Source: Liolophura sinensis (lineage: Eukaryota > Mollusca > Polyplacophora > Chitonida > Chitonidae). Taken from it: DNA of 64,000 nt. Made by a program: the position numbers and the translations under genes. Positions 10,672-25,600 of the stretch are shown in pieces. The stretch is from assembly GCF_032854445.1 (NCBI RefSeq), contig NC_088300.1:11501191-11565190 (forward strand), read 5' to 3'. The notes below the pieces were generated by a model. The model had not been told where the DNA came from and did no database searches. It was given only the letters and a program-made list of their open reading frames with translations. Numbering within the stretch: the first letter of the stretch is position 1; every line of letters starts with the position of its first letter.

Positions 10672-13600
10672 CTGAAAGATAAAGATAATAGAAGATAAAT
10701 TCATTAAGAGACAGATCAGATCTTATCGCATTTGTTTATTTGATTGGTGTTTTACGCCGTACTCAAGAATATTTCACTCCCACGTACGACAGGAAAGAAA
10801 GGCAGTATAAGCTGGACTTGAACTCACAGCGACCGCATCGGTGAGAGGTTCATTAATTCAAATAGTTAAATAGTCTTTAAAAAGGTTTTCTTACAGAGTA
10901 ATGTTAAAAAGTTTTAGCGGTTGGGCAATGTTTCCTGGCCGTATTATACCTATTCCTACAGAACTGGTTGGCACGGTGTCAAGAGCTCGTTCTTATTAGA
11001 TGGTAATTGTCATGAGCAGCTCTGTTCTTTCCTGGACGAGTCCAACTATTTACTCATTATAAAGGAGAGACTCTGAAAAGCTTTAGTGAAAAGCGTTATA
11101 CCGTATAAGTAACACAAACTACTGTTAAATCTAAAGAGCGAGTTAATGATGATCCTACTAAGAAACAGCTCTTCTTAGACTGTGCTTTCTGATATACAAT
11201 ATAGGTACACGCGTTTATCTCTTCATGGTAGTGCAGATGTTAACCATATATAGCTTACTTGGCCCAACTCCAAGTTTAATAATGTCCTGGAGCTGTTTAC
11301 AGAAATGTCATGCTCAATTTATACGTTAGATGATGTTTAGCGAACATTACGTTATATGCAGAACCGAGATACCACATCGTGTAATCCGTTTGTTTAATCC
11401 ATACTTTTAATTCTTGGCGCGTGCGCCGTAAAACGCCCTGATAAATGGTGCTAATGATTCTACAAATAAATATAAGATGGTAATGTGGCGATAGAGACAG
11501 TGTCTATTGTTGCTTAAACTACGAACCTTATCCAGAGTCTCCTTGTTGTGAGATGCTGACAGACAGAATCGAGCACGCGATTCGATGATAGGAGTAGCGG
11601 GGAATCCCACAACCACAGCTGCTAAGCCACGTTCTAAAGTACAACGGCCAAATGCCCTGTAGAACAGAGAGGAACATCATAATCACACATTACAGATCTG
11701 TCAGCCTCATTCAATACCCAGATCTTCTTGTGATATGGCGCTGTGCTGACAGGCTTTTCAATCCTAGAAGGCATATAAGTGATTTTATACTGACTGGTCA
11801 AATCATTTAACTCACACTTTAAAAAAGGCTATGCGCACAGATTATATATCACTGAACATGTAAAATTATTGTTACGTTAGAATAAATTTTCTCACGACAA
11901 CAGTTATGAAATATTTAAATTGATACTGGCTTGTTTTGGAAATGTTAAAGCTTACTGTTTTGCTGATCGAGTCTATACCGAGTCGCTTTTGAAAGGCACA
12001 CCAACTGACCATATAGGCCCAGGTTTTGCCCGCCGAAGTTTTATGGCGCCACTTTATGACGTGAAACGTTTCAGAATTATCGGTTTGCTTTCGTAAAAAA
12101 AGTATACCTACGCAATTTTGCTAGGCATGAAGAGCATGAGAGGCACCACTGGGGAGTCTTCGTTGCCGTAGATGATAAATCCCATCTCTCTGAGCCGATT
12201 CCGGAAGTAGCTGGTGTTCCACTTTAGCCGAGCGATACGCCGTTCACCTAAAATTATCCACGGTTGAACAGTATTTGTATTATTGCTTACGGGTGCATTC
12301 TGTAACCGTTCAAGATTGGAAGATTTGCAGTTTGAAGGTCGTCATGGAAGATTTGCAGTTTGGTCGTCGTAGAAGATTAGCAGTTTGGTTATAGTGGAAG
12401 ATTTGCAGTTTGAAGGTCGTTGTGGACGATTTGCAGTTTGAAAGTCGTTGTGGACGATTTGCAGTTTGAAGGTCTACAGTTTAATCGTCGTGAAAGCTTT
12501 GCAGGTTAGTCGTCGTGGAAGATTTGCAGTTTAGTCGTCGTAGAAGATCTGCAGTTTAGTCGTCGTGGAAGATTTGCAGCTTACTAAAATTACATGTATA
12601 TGCACTCTCCATACACAAAAAAGGCCTATTACATTTATTATTATTTCTGATTAGCTTTAACAATTATTACGAGCAGGATATGGGTGTGTAAAGTCAGCCG
12701 TTCCGGAAAATGTGAAATAATTCATGCCATGCATTTTACCTTCTTGTGTGCCGTCTTCTCCCATAATGATACTCATGGAGCTGATGATTTGCTGAGCGAT
12801 AGGTGCCGCCATTACCGGCGAGTAGATCACATTGTGCGAGTGAAGTCTCAGGTAATCAATTAGACCCTGCAAAAGAAAATCCCACTGGTAATCAATACCT
12901 CTGACTGGCATTGCCTGGCAGCCCACCTGCGCGGCATAAAAGTTGCCATGACGACGAAAATCTATGTTCCAAAACCCGATGACAAATGGAGAAATCAGAT
13001 TTGTGACAATCTCACCCGTCTTGTTCTATGCTGTGATGATATAATATCCTGTGATGAAACTTATTCTTCTCGCACATTGATGAACTAATCGGACAGGAAA
13101 TTGGTCATCCTCTGGTTCATACGCGCGCAGCCAAAACCCCTGAATTTTAACATTTCTCGAGCTGCTGATAACACTACATCCACAGAGGAGCCATATCAAG
13201 TGTGGTTCAAATCTACATACACACAGGAGCCAGATCAACCGCCGTTCAAATGTACATCCACACACGAGCCAGATCAACTGTGGTTCCAAACCACATCCAC
13301 ACACGAGCCAGATCAACTGTGGTTCAAATTTACATTCACACACGAATCAGATCAACAGTGGTTCAAATCTGCATCCACACACGAGCCAGATCAACGGTGG
13401 TTTAAATTTACATTCACACAGAAGCCAGATCAACTGTGGTTCAAATTTACATTTACACATGGATCAAATCAAGTGTAGTTCAAATCTACATCCACACAGG
13501 AGCCAGATCAACTGTGCGGTTCAAGTCTATACACATAATTGAGCCAGATTAACTGTGGCTCAAATCTACATCCACAGAGGAGCTAGATCAAGTGTGGTTC

Positions 13601-16600
13601 AAATCTACATCCACAGAGAAGCCACTTCAAAGGTGGATTAAATCGGCATCCACAGAGGAGCCAGATCAATGTGATTCAAATTTACATCCAAAGAGGAGCT
13701 AGACCGAGTGTGGTTCAAATGTACATCTACAAAGGAGCCAGATCAATGTGATTCAAATGTACATCCACAGAGGAGCTAGACCAAGTGTGGTGCAAATCTA
13801 CATCCACAAAGGAGTCAAATCAAGTGATGTTTAAATCTACATCCGCAAAGGAACCAGATGAAGTGTGGTTAAAACCTATGCGCTAAATCCAGTGCGTAGC
13901 CCAAAACAATTTATGTTTAAAAGAGTGAAAAGGCCATATTTGTGTTGGACAAAATTTAATGCTGTGAAGCAAGAAAATGTAAAAAGGTATCTCAGTTAAG
14001 CTTCTCTGCAACTATTCATATAGGCATAGCGGTGGTTTTAAATCTGCGCTGTTTATACAGCCCCTAGCATGCCTAGCCCCAGGTTAAGCAAAATCAGATC
14101 ACACTTTCAAAGCACAGCGCCATGGACCTTCCAAGCTGCAATTATAAATGGTAATTAATGGTTGGATGGAGGCGTCTAATAATTAAGCACTGGTTTAGAA
14201 GTAATTCAAGAGCATATCCACGCAGGCAAAGGAAATGATATTCAAAGGCAAAGCATCCTGTAATACGTCATGAGTATAATGCTATGACACATTCTATGAT
14301 TCCAAGCAAACATGGAATGGGGGCCCCTCATCATAAACTCGAGCATGTATGGGTTTAGTTTTGAATCCCATGGTATACATAAAGTATATGAAGCGAAATG
14401 ATGTTGAATTGATGCCAGTTAAATTTGTTTCTTCTCCAGTTGATCTTAAAAAACAAACAGGCGATTATTAGGATGCTCACCTTTGACCCGGCAATATAGC
14501 CCCCTGCAGCTCCAAAACTTTTTGTGAATGTCCCCATCAGGATATCCACATCATTAGGGTCAGCCCCGAAGTAATCGACCACACCACGTCCTCGGGGTCC
14601 CATGGCTCCAACACTGTGTGCCTCATCTAGATAGAGGTAAGCCTTGTACTTGGTCTTCAGCCGAATCACTTCATCCAGACGCACAACAGAGCCCTCCATG
14701 CTGTGGATAGGCCGAGATACCGTCACATTAACATATCGTGCCTGGCACATGCAAATGCCTGGTGTCCTAACATTCCCACAACCATCTTTAAGTGATTCTG
14801 TCTTAACATTAAGCCAAAGTAGAAATGGCGGAATTTGTCTCGGTCCGATCTGTTAAACCTGCAAACCTGACCGTGATACCTTTTAAATTATCTATAATTT
14901 AGAAAAGCAATCCAGATTGCATCAGTCTATGATTTTCTTAAAACTTAAAGTCTTTTCCCCATTGGAAAATGTTGCAAACTGCATAAACTCATTTCGTGTT
15001 GCACCTGCATGAGAGAAGGTTTATTGTTACAACCTGCATAAAAAGTTCATTGCTACCACCTGCATGGGAAGGTTCATTGTTACAACCTACATTAGAAGGA
15101 TTTTGTGTTACAGCATGCTTGAGAGGATTCAATGTTGCAGCCTGCTTCAGGGGATTCGGTCTTACAACCTGCTTGAGAGAACTCAGTGTTACAACCTGCT
15201 TGAGAGGATTCAGTATTACAACCTGCTTGAGGGGATTCAGTCTTAAAAGCTGCTTGAGGGGGATTCAGTCTCGCAACCTGTTTGAGAGGATTCAGTATTA
15301 CAACCTGCTTGAGGGGATTCAGCCTTAAAAGCTGCTTGAGGGGGATTCAGTCTCGCAACCTGTTTGAGAGGATTCAGTATTACAACCTGCTTGATGGGAT
15401 TCAGTGTTACAACCTGCTTGAGGGGATTCAGTATTACAACCTGTTTGAGGGGATTAAGTCTTTAAAGCTGCTTGAGGGGGATTCAGTCTCACAACCTGCT
15501 TGAGAGGATTCAGTGTTACAACCTGTACTAGTGGATTGAGTGTTACAATCTACTTGAGAGGATTCAGTGTCACAACCTCCTTAAGAAGTAAAGAGGACCT
15601 GATATAAAGAGGACCATATAATGTCTGTCATCTCGGCCAGACCCCAGCAGCTACTGACACAAAGAGGAATGCGTGAGCTATGAAGACTGGTTTGTGACAA
15701 TGACCCTTCAGCCAATCAATACGTCAGTGGCAATTCACAGTTGTGCTCTCCAGGTATTACCAATCAATGGTGTTGAGCACCACACTCGTCAACAAATCTC
15801 AAAAGACAGCCTTTCATGTTCTACGACGGATACCAGTGCTTACGTTGAACCTTACGAGGCCACAAAGCACAGTTTTGCATAGCTGCAGCTACCTATAATA
15901 GGTATGTGCGAACAGTCCTGGCCAAAGCCATCGGTATTGGCAGAAGATTGTGCCGATATGCTCCCGTGAATACAGTTCTAGTATTTACCATCATTGCTGA
16001 TTTGCAGTGATTTGATGGAGGTTACTGTCACAATAAATTCACCCAGCTGATCCCAAGTTTACAACGATATGTCGTTTCCATTCTGAGCATGATGCCGATA
16101 ACACTTACCTGTAAACGCCTTCAACAACAATCAAGATTTTCTTCCATGGGCGATACGATCTGGGTTGACCTTGTGAGATGGATGTTTTCAAAACGTTCTC
16201 CAGATCAGTCATGTCTGTAATTAAAATTATCAAGGTTAGACTTGGCTTCCTGTCACTGACTTGCAGCAGCTGCCAGTAGCTCGAGTGTTCATGGGTAATT
16301 TAACGCTTAAGGATTTTTTACTTCTTCTCTCAGCAGCTCCAAAAGGACAGAGTGGGCAGATTTATTTTCCTACTGTTATCCACAGTTCCAAGTGAACACA
16401 GTGGGCAGATTTATTTTCCCCCTGTTCACCACAGTTCCAAGTGAACACTGTGGGCAGATTTATTTTATCCCTGTTCTAAACACTTCCAAGTGAACACAAT
16501 GGGCAGATTTATTTTATCTCTATTCTAAACACTTCCAAGTGAACACAGTGGGCAGATTTATTTTATCTCTATTCTAAACACTTCCAAGTGAACACAATGG

Positions 16601-19600
16601 GCAGATTTATTTCCCCCCTGTTCACCACAGTTCCAACTGAACACAGTGGGCAGATTTATTTTATCTCTGTTCTAAACACTTCCAAGTGAACACAGTGGGC
16701 AGATTTATTTTATCTCTGTTCTAAACACTTCCAAGTGAACACAGTGGGCAGATTTATTGAAGACAGGGCTGATAATAAATAACCGAAGAAAAATGAGAAG
16801 AAGCCGTACATCTCCGGTCATATCTGGCCATTTGTAAACTATCACACTGTCGTAGCTTCTCTGGTTTCATTTTCTATTCTCAGTCTTTAATATGCATGTT
16901 CCAAGTGACTACAGTGGGCAGACTCATTTTACACCTCTTCTCTACAACTCCAAGTGACTACACTGGGCAGATCTATTCTAATCTTTGTCTTCACAGTTCG
17001 ACGTGACCACAGAGGGCAGATGTTATTACTAGGGCATTCATAATAGGTCAGATGATGTTTGAGCCTGTTCACCACAGTTGCAAGAGATCAATGTGGACAG
17101 ATGTTATTACTAGGGCATTTATAATAGGTCAGATGATGTTTGAGCCTGTTCACCACAGTTGCAAGAGACCAATGTGGACAGATGTTATTACTAGGGCATT
17201 CATAATAGGTCAGATGATGTTTGAGCCTGTTCACCACAGTTGCCAGAGATCAATGTGGACAGATGTTATTACTAGGGCATTTATAATAGGTCAGATGATG
17301 TTTGAGCCTGTTCACCACAGTTGCCAGAGATCAATGTGGACAGATGTTATTACTAGGGCATTTATAATAGGTCAGATGATGTTTGAGCCTGTTCACCACA
17401 GTTGCAAGAGATCAATGTGGACAGATGTTATTACTAGGGCATTTATAATAGGTCAGATGATGTTTGAGCCTGTTCACCACAGTTGCAAGAGATCAATGTG
17501 GACAGATGTTATTACTAGGGCATTTATAATAGGTCAGATGATGTTTGAGCCTGTTCACCACAGTTGCCAGAGATCAATGTGGACAGATGTTATTACTAGG
17601 GCATTTATAATAGGTCAGATGATGTTTGAGCCTGTTCACCACAGTTGCAAGAGATCAATGTGGACAGATGTTATTACTAGGGCATTCATAATAGGTCAGA
17701 TGATGTTTGAGCCTGTTCACCACAGTTGCAAGAGATCAATGTGGACAGATGTTATTACTAGGGCATTCATAATAGGTCAGATGATGTTTGAGCCTGTTCA
17801 CCACAGTTGCCAGAGATCAATGTGGACAGATGTTATTACTAGGGCATTTATAATAGGTCAGATGATGTTTGAGCCTGTTCACCACAGTTGCAAGAGATCA
17901 ATGTGGACAGATGTTATTACTAGGGCATTTATAATAGGTCAGATGATGTTTGAGCCTGTTCACCACAGTTGCAAGAGATCAATGTGGACAGATGTTATTA
18001 CTAGGGCATTCATAATAGGTCAGATGATGTTTGAGCCTGTTCACCACAGTTGCAAGAGATCAATGTGGACAGATGTTATTACTAGGGCATTTATAATAGG
18101 TCAGATGATGTTTGAGCCTGTTCACCACAGTTGCAAGAGACCAACGTGGACAGGTTCTTTACTGGGGCTTTAATGATAGGTGTTAGATCGAACTTAATTT
18201 ACATGAAGGCAATAGAGTTTAACATTTGAAAACATAACATCTGCGTGTCACAGGGTAAAGCCACTTATTAAAGCAATCAATCATTGCACTCACCATTATG
18301 TTTGAATACTCTTATTGATGCCCCTGATAATCTGGCACCCAAAACCAAAGAGGAATGATTTAGTTCATCACTTACAATCAAGCAACCCTGCAAAAATAAC
18401 AAAGATTATTCGTCACTAACCACATTATATTTGTACATACCACACCATTTTTTGTTCCCCTCGCACCCACAGCGTACAGTCATACTGTTGTGTACATCCC
18501 TTCCCCTCACTCCCACAGCGTACAGTAATATTGCTGTCTACACCCCTCCCCTCGCTCCCACAGCGTACAGTCATATTGCTGTGTACATCCTTTCCCCTCA
18601 CTCCCACAGCGTACAGTAATATTGATGTGTACACCCCTTCCCCTCACTCCCACAGCGTACTGTAATATTGCTGTGTACACCCCTTCCCCTCACTCCCACA
18701 GCGTACAGTCTTATTGCTGTGTACATCCCTTCCCCTCACTCCCACAGCGTACAGTCTTATTGCTGTGTACATCCCTTCCCCTCACTCCCACAGTGTACAG
18801 TCTTATTGCTGTAGACACCCCTTCCCCTCCCCCCACAGCGTACAGTACTATTTCTGCGTACACCCCTTCCCCTCACTCCCACAGCGTACAGTCTTATTGC
18901 TGTGTACATCCCTTCCCCTCACTCCCACAGCGTACAGTATTTTTGCTGTAGACACCCCTTCCCCTCACTCCCACAGCGTACAGTACTATTTCTGTGTACA
19001 CCCCTTACCCTCGTCGTTTCCACAGCGTACAGTACTATTGCTGTGTAAATCCGTTACTGTCATATATTGAGCTGACCTCTTACCTTCTGTACTAGACAAG
19101 GGATGTTCATGGAGTTAGTGGCGAATCCCATAGGGAAGGTGATAGCAGCCTCCACGCCCAGAAATCGCGCCGTCAAGTTGTCCAGCTCGCGGTGAATCTT
19201 CTGATAACCTGCAGACAATAACAACACCATCAACCATCACGTAACACTACAGAACACCTGCCACAGCTTCATGTACAAGTAATATAGGCTACACCATATT
19301 TCGCTAACATATGAGGGTAGACAGATAAAGGGTGCGGCAAACAACCCAGTATCAAGATTGACAAGCCAAAGCTAAACCAACAAGGACCAAATTTCTTCAT
19401 ATTACCTCACTGGTCAAGGGAAGACAAACATGACAATCCACAGTTAAACCAACGTGGACTAAATTCTTCACATTACATCACGGAGCTTTCGTGGCTCTGT
19501 TGGTTCAGTTGGAGCCTCTCACCAATGCAGTCGCTGTGAGTTCAAGTCCAGCTCATGCTGGCTTCCTCTCCGGCAGCACGTCTGTCAGCAACTGGCGGAT

Positions 19601-22600
19601 GGTCGTGGGTTTCCCCGGGCTCTGCCTGGTTTCCTCCCACCATAATGCTGGCCGCTGACGTATAAGTGAAATATTCTTGAGTATGCGTGAACACCAATCA
19701 AATAAATAAATAAACAGATTCCATCACTGGTCAAGAGGGAACGAACATGATAAATATAAGCGTGAAGTCCGACATTCCTATACCATTCGTAGTCCGTAAA
19801 GGGCGTTCCACGTCGATAATCGCAAGATCCATTTCCAAAACAACGTTTAACACTAACTCCCAAAGACAAAGGTATGTAAGAAATTATACAAATAAGAAAT
19901 AAAGCCGGTAACACACAAGAGTGAAGCGGTCATCAGTTTTCATTGATGCCGGGCAGACAATGAACATTTCAGGCATGAATTCTATATTAAAGTTCAAATT
20001 CTTAGTCTGTGAATGAGTTCCATGTCAAATAACAATTAAATAAGTATCTCAGTCGCGCTTTAATTGCAACTGTTCATAAAGGCATCATGCTGATGTAATT
20101 AGCATGGCGACCTTTACGGCCCCTAGCCCCAGGTTAAGCCGTATTAGATACAGTTTGAAAATGACGGGCGTTACAGACCCTAACCGATCAGATTGTGATT
20201 CAAAAGTAACGGACGATTACGTCTTTCCCGTTAATATGTAAAGATCTCATGCTACAAGAGGCGCAATCTATGATGTTACACATGACATACAAGATAGACG
20301 GTTACACTGGGCAACCAGCGCCATCTATGTTGTTAAATGCCATGTACGTGATAGATATGTACATAGGGATAACAGCGCCGTCTATGTGGTTGATCACAAT
20401 GCAGATCGCCAGAGATTCTGAACGCTCTGTCCATACCTGCCAAGGAGAGTGTTATACTCATTGTAAAATTTGATAAACTTAGAATGAAGGCGTTTGATGG
20501 AGTATCCTTGACAAGCTAGTTTTTGAACTAGTAACTTGTGACGCAGATTAAAGTCATCACAATCAACGCAAGATCTGACAAATGCTACAAGGTGAGATAT
20601 GTATACGCCATATGCAGGACCCTTTGGTATATTGATATCTAAATAAGGATAATTTACAATATCAAAATTGAAATTATCCCTTTTGTCGTAAAGGCGGCGT
20701 GAAAGGAGTGAGTGAGTGAGTGAGTGCTTGGGGTTTAACGTCGTACTCAACAATTTTTCAGTCATATGACGACGAAGGAATCATTAGGGTGCATGCACGT
20801 GTAATTGTGCCTCCTTGTTGCAGGACGGATTTCCACCGCTCTTTTATTTAGTGCTGCATCACTGAGACGACTTACCGAAGGCAAGTAAGCCGCCCCGCCC
20901 GAGCCATTATACTGATACGGGTCAACCAGTCGCTGCACTATCCCCTTCATGCTGAACGCCAAGCGAGGAAGTTACAACTTCCTCTTTTAAAGTCTTAGGT
21001 GTGACTCGACCAAGGATTGATCCTGGATCTACCGGTCAGCGTGAAAGGAGACCTTGTTCGTCTTTGTACAGATATAGATCCAAATAAGATGTACCATCAG
21101 GGCTATCTGTTGTCTCCTTTAAATCCAATGAAGGCGGATAGATTTCCTTCACCAATAAGGTATTATTTAACGCCAGTAGATCATCAATATACCGCTTGGT
21201 AAATGAAAAGGATCGAGTTTTAAAGATATTACTTTTAAGTAATTTCTGCATATAGTCGTATTCATATGAAAACAGGTATAGGTCTGCCAAAAGAGGCGCA
21301 CAACTGGTACCCATTGGAATACCTATGCACTGTTGGTAAATGGTATCTCCGAATTTCACATAGATGTTATTAATGAGAAATTCAAGTAATTCAATAAATA
21401 ATGTAACATCCCATGAGTGGTAACCTTTATAAAGAGTAGAACAAAAGAAAGCCTTATTGCTTCTGACGTTAATGTAACGGTGACCTGTTTTAGTAAATAC
21501 CGAGACAATTAACGACGATATTCTTTCAATAAAATCTTTGTGAGGAATCGTAGTATAGAGAGTAGAGAAATCCCATGTGGATACGTCTTTGTACGGTATA
21601 TGCATATGAGCATCGAGTTCTTCTGTAAGACGTTTGGAGTTGTTAAGAATCCACATGCAGTTGACACCTGAATTTTTTGTTATGGCACAACAATAATTAT
21701 TCCAAAATGACTTTACTTCTTGTAACGCTCTCGTAAGTAGGGTTGACAAGAGTTTGGTGGAACAGCTTCTTGAACCTGCAATAAATCGAGCCTTGTATGG
21801 GGATTTATGCATTTTAGAAATCCAGTAAAGTTGTGGTATTTCTGTGTGACGGGTAGGTATATTTATGCGCCTTTCTTTAAGAAAGGTTTTGTGTTTGTTA
21901 AATAGTTCCTCCAGAGCATATGTAGTAGCAGAATACGTGGATGTCGTTGTAGACGCACATGGCTCTTGAACAAGAATTTGATAATAATAATTCTTGCAAA
22001 TAAAGATCACATTATTAGGAGCCTTGTCTGCTACAGTGATGACAAATTTACTATGAAGGTCAGCGAGTGTTTCCTGCACAGTGGCATCCTTCAGAACCTG
22101 TTTAACTTTAGGTAGAGCATCAATGTCTAGACGGTGTATAGTTAAACTAACTTTCTTTTTGACAATCTCAAGCCAATCGTTAAGTACAGAAGAATCCACT
22201 TTCTCCCGTTTTGACCATTTTTAAACATACTCCTCAAGCGCCGAGATGATATTTTTTTTGTTTGATCGAATGTTGACATTACTCTTTTCTCTATACTGAG
22301 GACCCCTCACAAAGCGATTCCTTAGATCATGATCCTTAATAATATTAAGGTCACCAGTCAGGACATGTTTACATTTGTCGTAGGTAAAAACTGAGGATTC
22401 ACAGTCACAGTTATAGCCGCCAGAAGTATACGTCGCCAAATCGAACTCCTTGATGGCCTGGGAATAATTGAAAATTTTGGAAGCGATAGGCTTTGTATAC
22501 TCATAGGATATGCAAGGTGGCTCTTGGATATTAAAATAATTAGGCACAGCACTACGAACATCAGGTTCATTAAAGATGCGTGGTTAATTAAATCAAGGCC

Positions 22601-25600
22601 ACTGTCTAAGCCACAGCTAAACCAACACGGACTAAATTCGGCACATTATCTCACTGATCAAGTGCAATGCTGGGCACTCCAGTGTCAAAGAGTGTTATTG
22701 TATTTGTACTAATTGTTATTTTGACCCGTCTTCTTTCCGTTAGCATTACTACTAAGTGTTCTACTTACCCATTTCCTGTCTGCTAGCACCGTTCGACACC
22801 CCAAACTCTGGGAGGCTTCGTTCTACAGCAGTAGAACATGGACCATGATTCTCAGCAAAACCAAGGTAGTTGTAGGAACCAAAGTTAATGGCATCAATTT
22901 GTTTATTGGTGTGTCTGCAATGATGTGAAAGGCAGCTATCTGAGATGATGATTCAGACAGAGACTGTTGGACAGTAGGCGATTGATGATCTGTGGCCTAA
23001 CGTAATACTTCAGTTATCCGATACCTCTTTATTTGGAGAATAACAAAATGGCAACTGCTCATCACCAATGGGAGCCATCTTGTTACCACACTTATTTATA
23101 TTGGAATGTATCCACTGGAGTGTTAATCAAGGACGTGAGGTCAAAAGGCGTGTCACTCCTTTGTAAAACACACATTATTTGTATTTGTGCATGAGGTTAT
23201 AGTTCGCACTGACCAGGCGACACTTAAGTAGAGTACAGACACTACATGGCTATGTATTGAAATCGTATTAAGAAAAAAAGTAAAAATATAAGACATTTAA
23301 GTGCTAATGCATTTCTTTTAGTTTACTCACTTCAATGTCCAGCCATTATCTTCCATTTTTCTATCTACCACTTTTATGTGAACCCCAGCAGCACTTGTGA
23401 TTGGACGATTCCAACAATCACAAACTCGGTGGTAAAGATTGCGTGTATAAAAACTTTCCCAACTCTGGTAAAGCGGCACAAAGTCCTGAGGAAAGAGAAC
23501 AACATTTTTTGTAAGCAAGTGATAACTGAGAAGAAAACTTGTTTAGGTACAAGTTACACTCACAGCATTTTGTATTATTACTAAGAGCAGTGTTGTTATC
23601 TAGTAAACCCTGGCAGTGCTATATATTTAAATCCTAATGCTCTACCTTGTGGTCTTTATCAAATACTCCAGTCCTATTCTTTTGTCATGGTTTTGGTAGA
23701 ACTCTCAAACCCTTGCTCTACTGTCAATGCTTTTGTAGAATATTCCAACCGTATTGCTCTACTGTTATGGTTCCAGTTAACATACAGTTACACCGTGGAC
23801 AACGACAACTCAGGGATCTGACCACCAGAGCTCCAGCTGATATACAGTTACCCTGTAGACAACCACATCGTGAATGGGTTACTATGAAGTATGTGAGTGT
23901 GAGGAACTTTTCTCAGTGACTGTAGGATGAGCTGATTGTATAAAATGTATACCTAGTGTGAGGCGGACGAAGGGAAGCGTCATTTCCAGACTACTCAAGT
24001 GGCGACGAGGACGGAAAGTAATCAATCTTTTCATAGGGCTACCTTCGCTCTAAATCTCAAAATCAATACAGTTTCATTTGACATTGTAGATCTAAGAATA
24101 GCAAAAGTTGCACCAAAAACACCATCGATTAGCACCGTCATGGGAGTATTGTTTACCACAATACAAAACAAAAGTCAAATAACCTACCGAAGCCCATAAT
24201 ATATCTGTTACTGTGTACATGTACTATTTGACTGAAGTTGGGTTCGATATGGCTGACGTTTGTACCAGTCTACGTTGAGTTCACCTCATGATCCTGATGG
24301 TGCGTGGCTCTTCTGTCAAACATGTAGTGGTGTGTATGCCTTTGAATACTGATATTATGCAAGATCGGTTCAGGGTAAACTGCCTAGACAATACGCCATG
24401 TATGGACGGAATGCAATAAAGTCATAGATGACAATGACTTCCCAGATGTGATGAATAAAACTTTCATTAATCTGAAGCAAACTACCCAAGGAAAATATTT
24501 GAAAGGAAATTACTAATACGCAATAACGATATGGCATAAATCAAATGGCTGGAAACATGTTGATTAGTCTGTAGAGGAGCAAATCATTATTTTTGTGTAT
24601 AAAATCAGTAACATATAAGTTACATTCAGAACACGTGTATCTTCGTCTGCACATTGAGAGTTTCTATTTAAAAAGAAATGACATAGCTGAACCTCACAGG
24701 TTTGCTATAAAGCCATCGAGTTCATGTAACTTTAGGAAACCTCAGGTTTAATTTTAACTTGTAATTTGACGGCCATTAATTGATCAGAATCCCAGAAAAT
24801 GAGAATGTCTTGCAGTCCATGAATAAACCTTATATCCATGTTCACCTTATGCAAAGCCGTACAGAACAGGACTCAAAAAATCATGAAAAGTTAAACTGGA
24901 CTGCACGAAGATGATCACTCTTTTACCTTGTGTTTCTTATGGTAAATATACAATAGCAGCACACAAAGTTTCAGATCTTTGTTTTCGCTGTTTTCAGCAA
25001 ACTCTGTGTTCTCGCTGTCTCCTATCAATCTATGCTTTTGGCTGTTTTCAGCCAACTCTATGTTGTCGCAGTTTCCTATCAACCATAGGTTCTCGATGTT
25101 TCTACCAACTCTATGTTTTCGCTGTTTTACTAAGAACTCTACATGCTTGCTGTTTTACAGCCAACTCTATGTTCTCGCTGTTTCTGCTATGTTCTCAATG
25201 TTATAAATCCCTATAAATTCTATTCTCTCACTGTTTTCAGCCAACTCTATGTCGTCGCTATTTCCAGTCAATTCTACATTCTAGTTGTTTTGACAGAATT
25301 GTACTTTTTTGCTGTTTCCCCTGTATTTTCTCAATCTAGCAAATTTTTGTTCTTGCTGTTTTCAACATGTAGACATGACTGCATCAGTATGCCCTATAAG
25401 GTTTGACTGTGATCGCATGGCCTTTGTTTGATGATGAGTCAGTAATTATCAGAGTCAAGTATTGCAGAAATTATTGTCAATGTTCCATTTGAATAGTCAC
25501 ATAGGACAAAAGCGTGCTTGCAGTATAATATACATGTCTGATTGACAATAGGAAAGTGGATAAAAACACAGATATGTTTATTTTACAACGCAGACTGTCC

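Larger units (their letters stand above)
19737..22608 (-). mobile_element. Naiad-type Penelope-like retroelement, 5'-truncated copy (SPTLC2 intron 4)
   Basis: Reading on the - strand: inter-domain linker with the CxC motif, reverse transcriptase, 3' UTR with a 57-bp tandem repeat, and a terminal repeat also found upstream of the ORF at 43.65 kb. This is the permuted layout of Naiads (endonuclease, CxC linker, RT) described for N-terminal-endonuclease Penelope-like elements. The endonuclease is absent: homology to the 43-45 kb copy stops at 22608, as expected from incomplete reverse transcription. The element sits inside a 75-bp minisatellite and has itself been hit by a SINE. It is antisense to nothing: it runs in the same direction as SPTLC2 but lies within intron 4. 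Confidence 0.85.

Noticed and set aside
17052-18173. 373-codon + strand ORF as a repeat protein
   Set aside because: It is wholly explained by an 81-bp tandem repeat (27 codons) inside an SPTLC2 intron on the opposite strand, with no coding context at either end.
19737-20240. Hammerhead ribozyme in the Naiad terminal repeat
   Set aside because: No convincing core with flanking stems was found by eye, in line with reports that Naiads lack the canonical motif.
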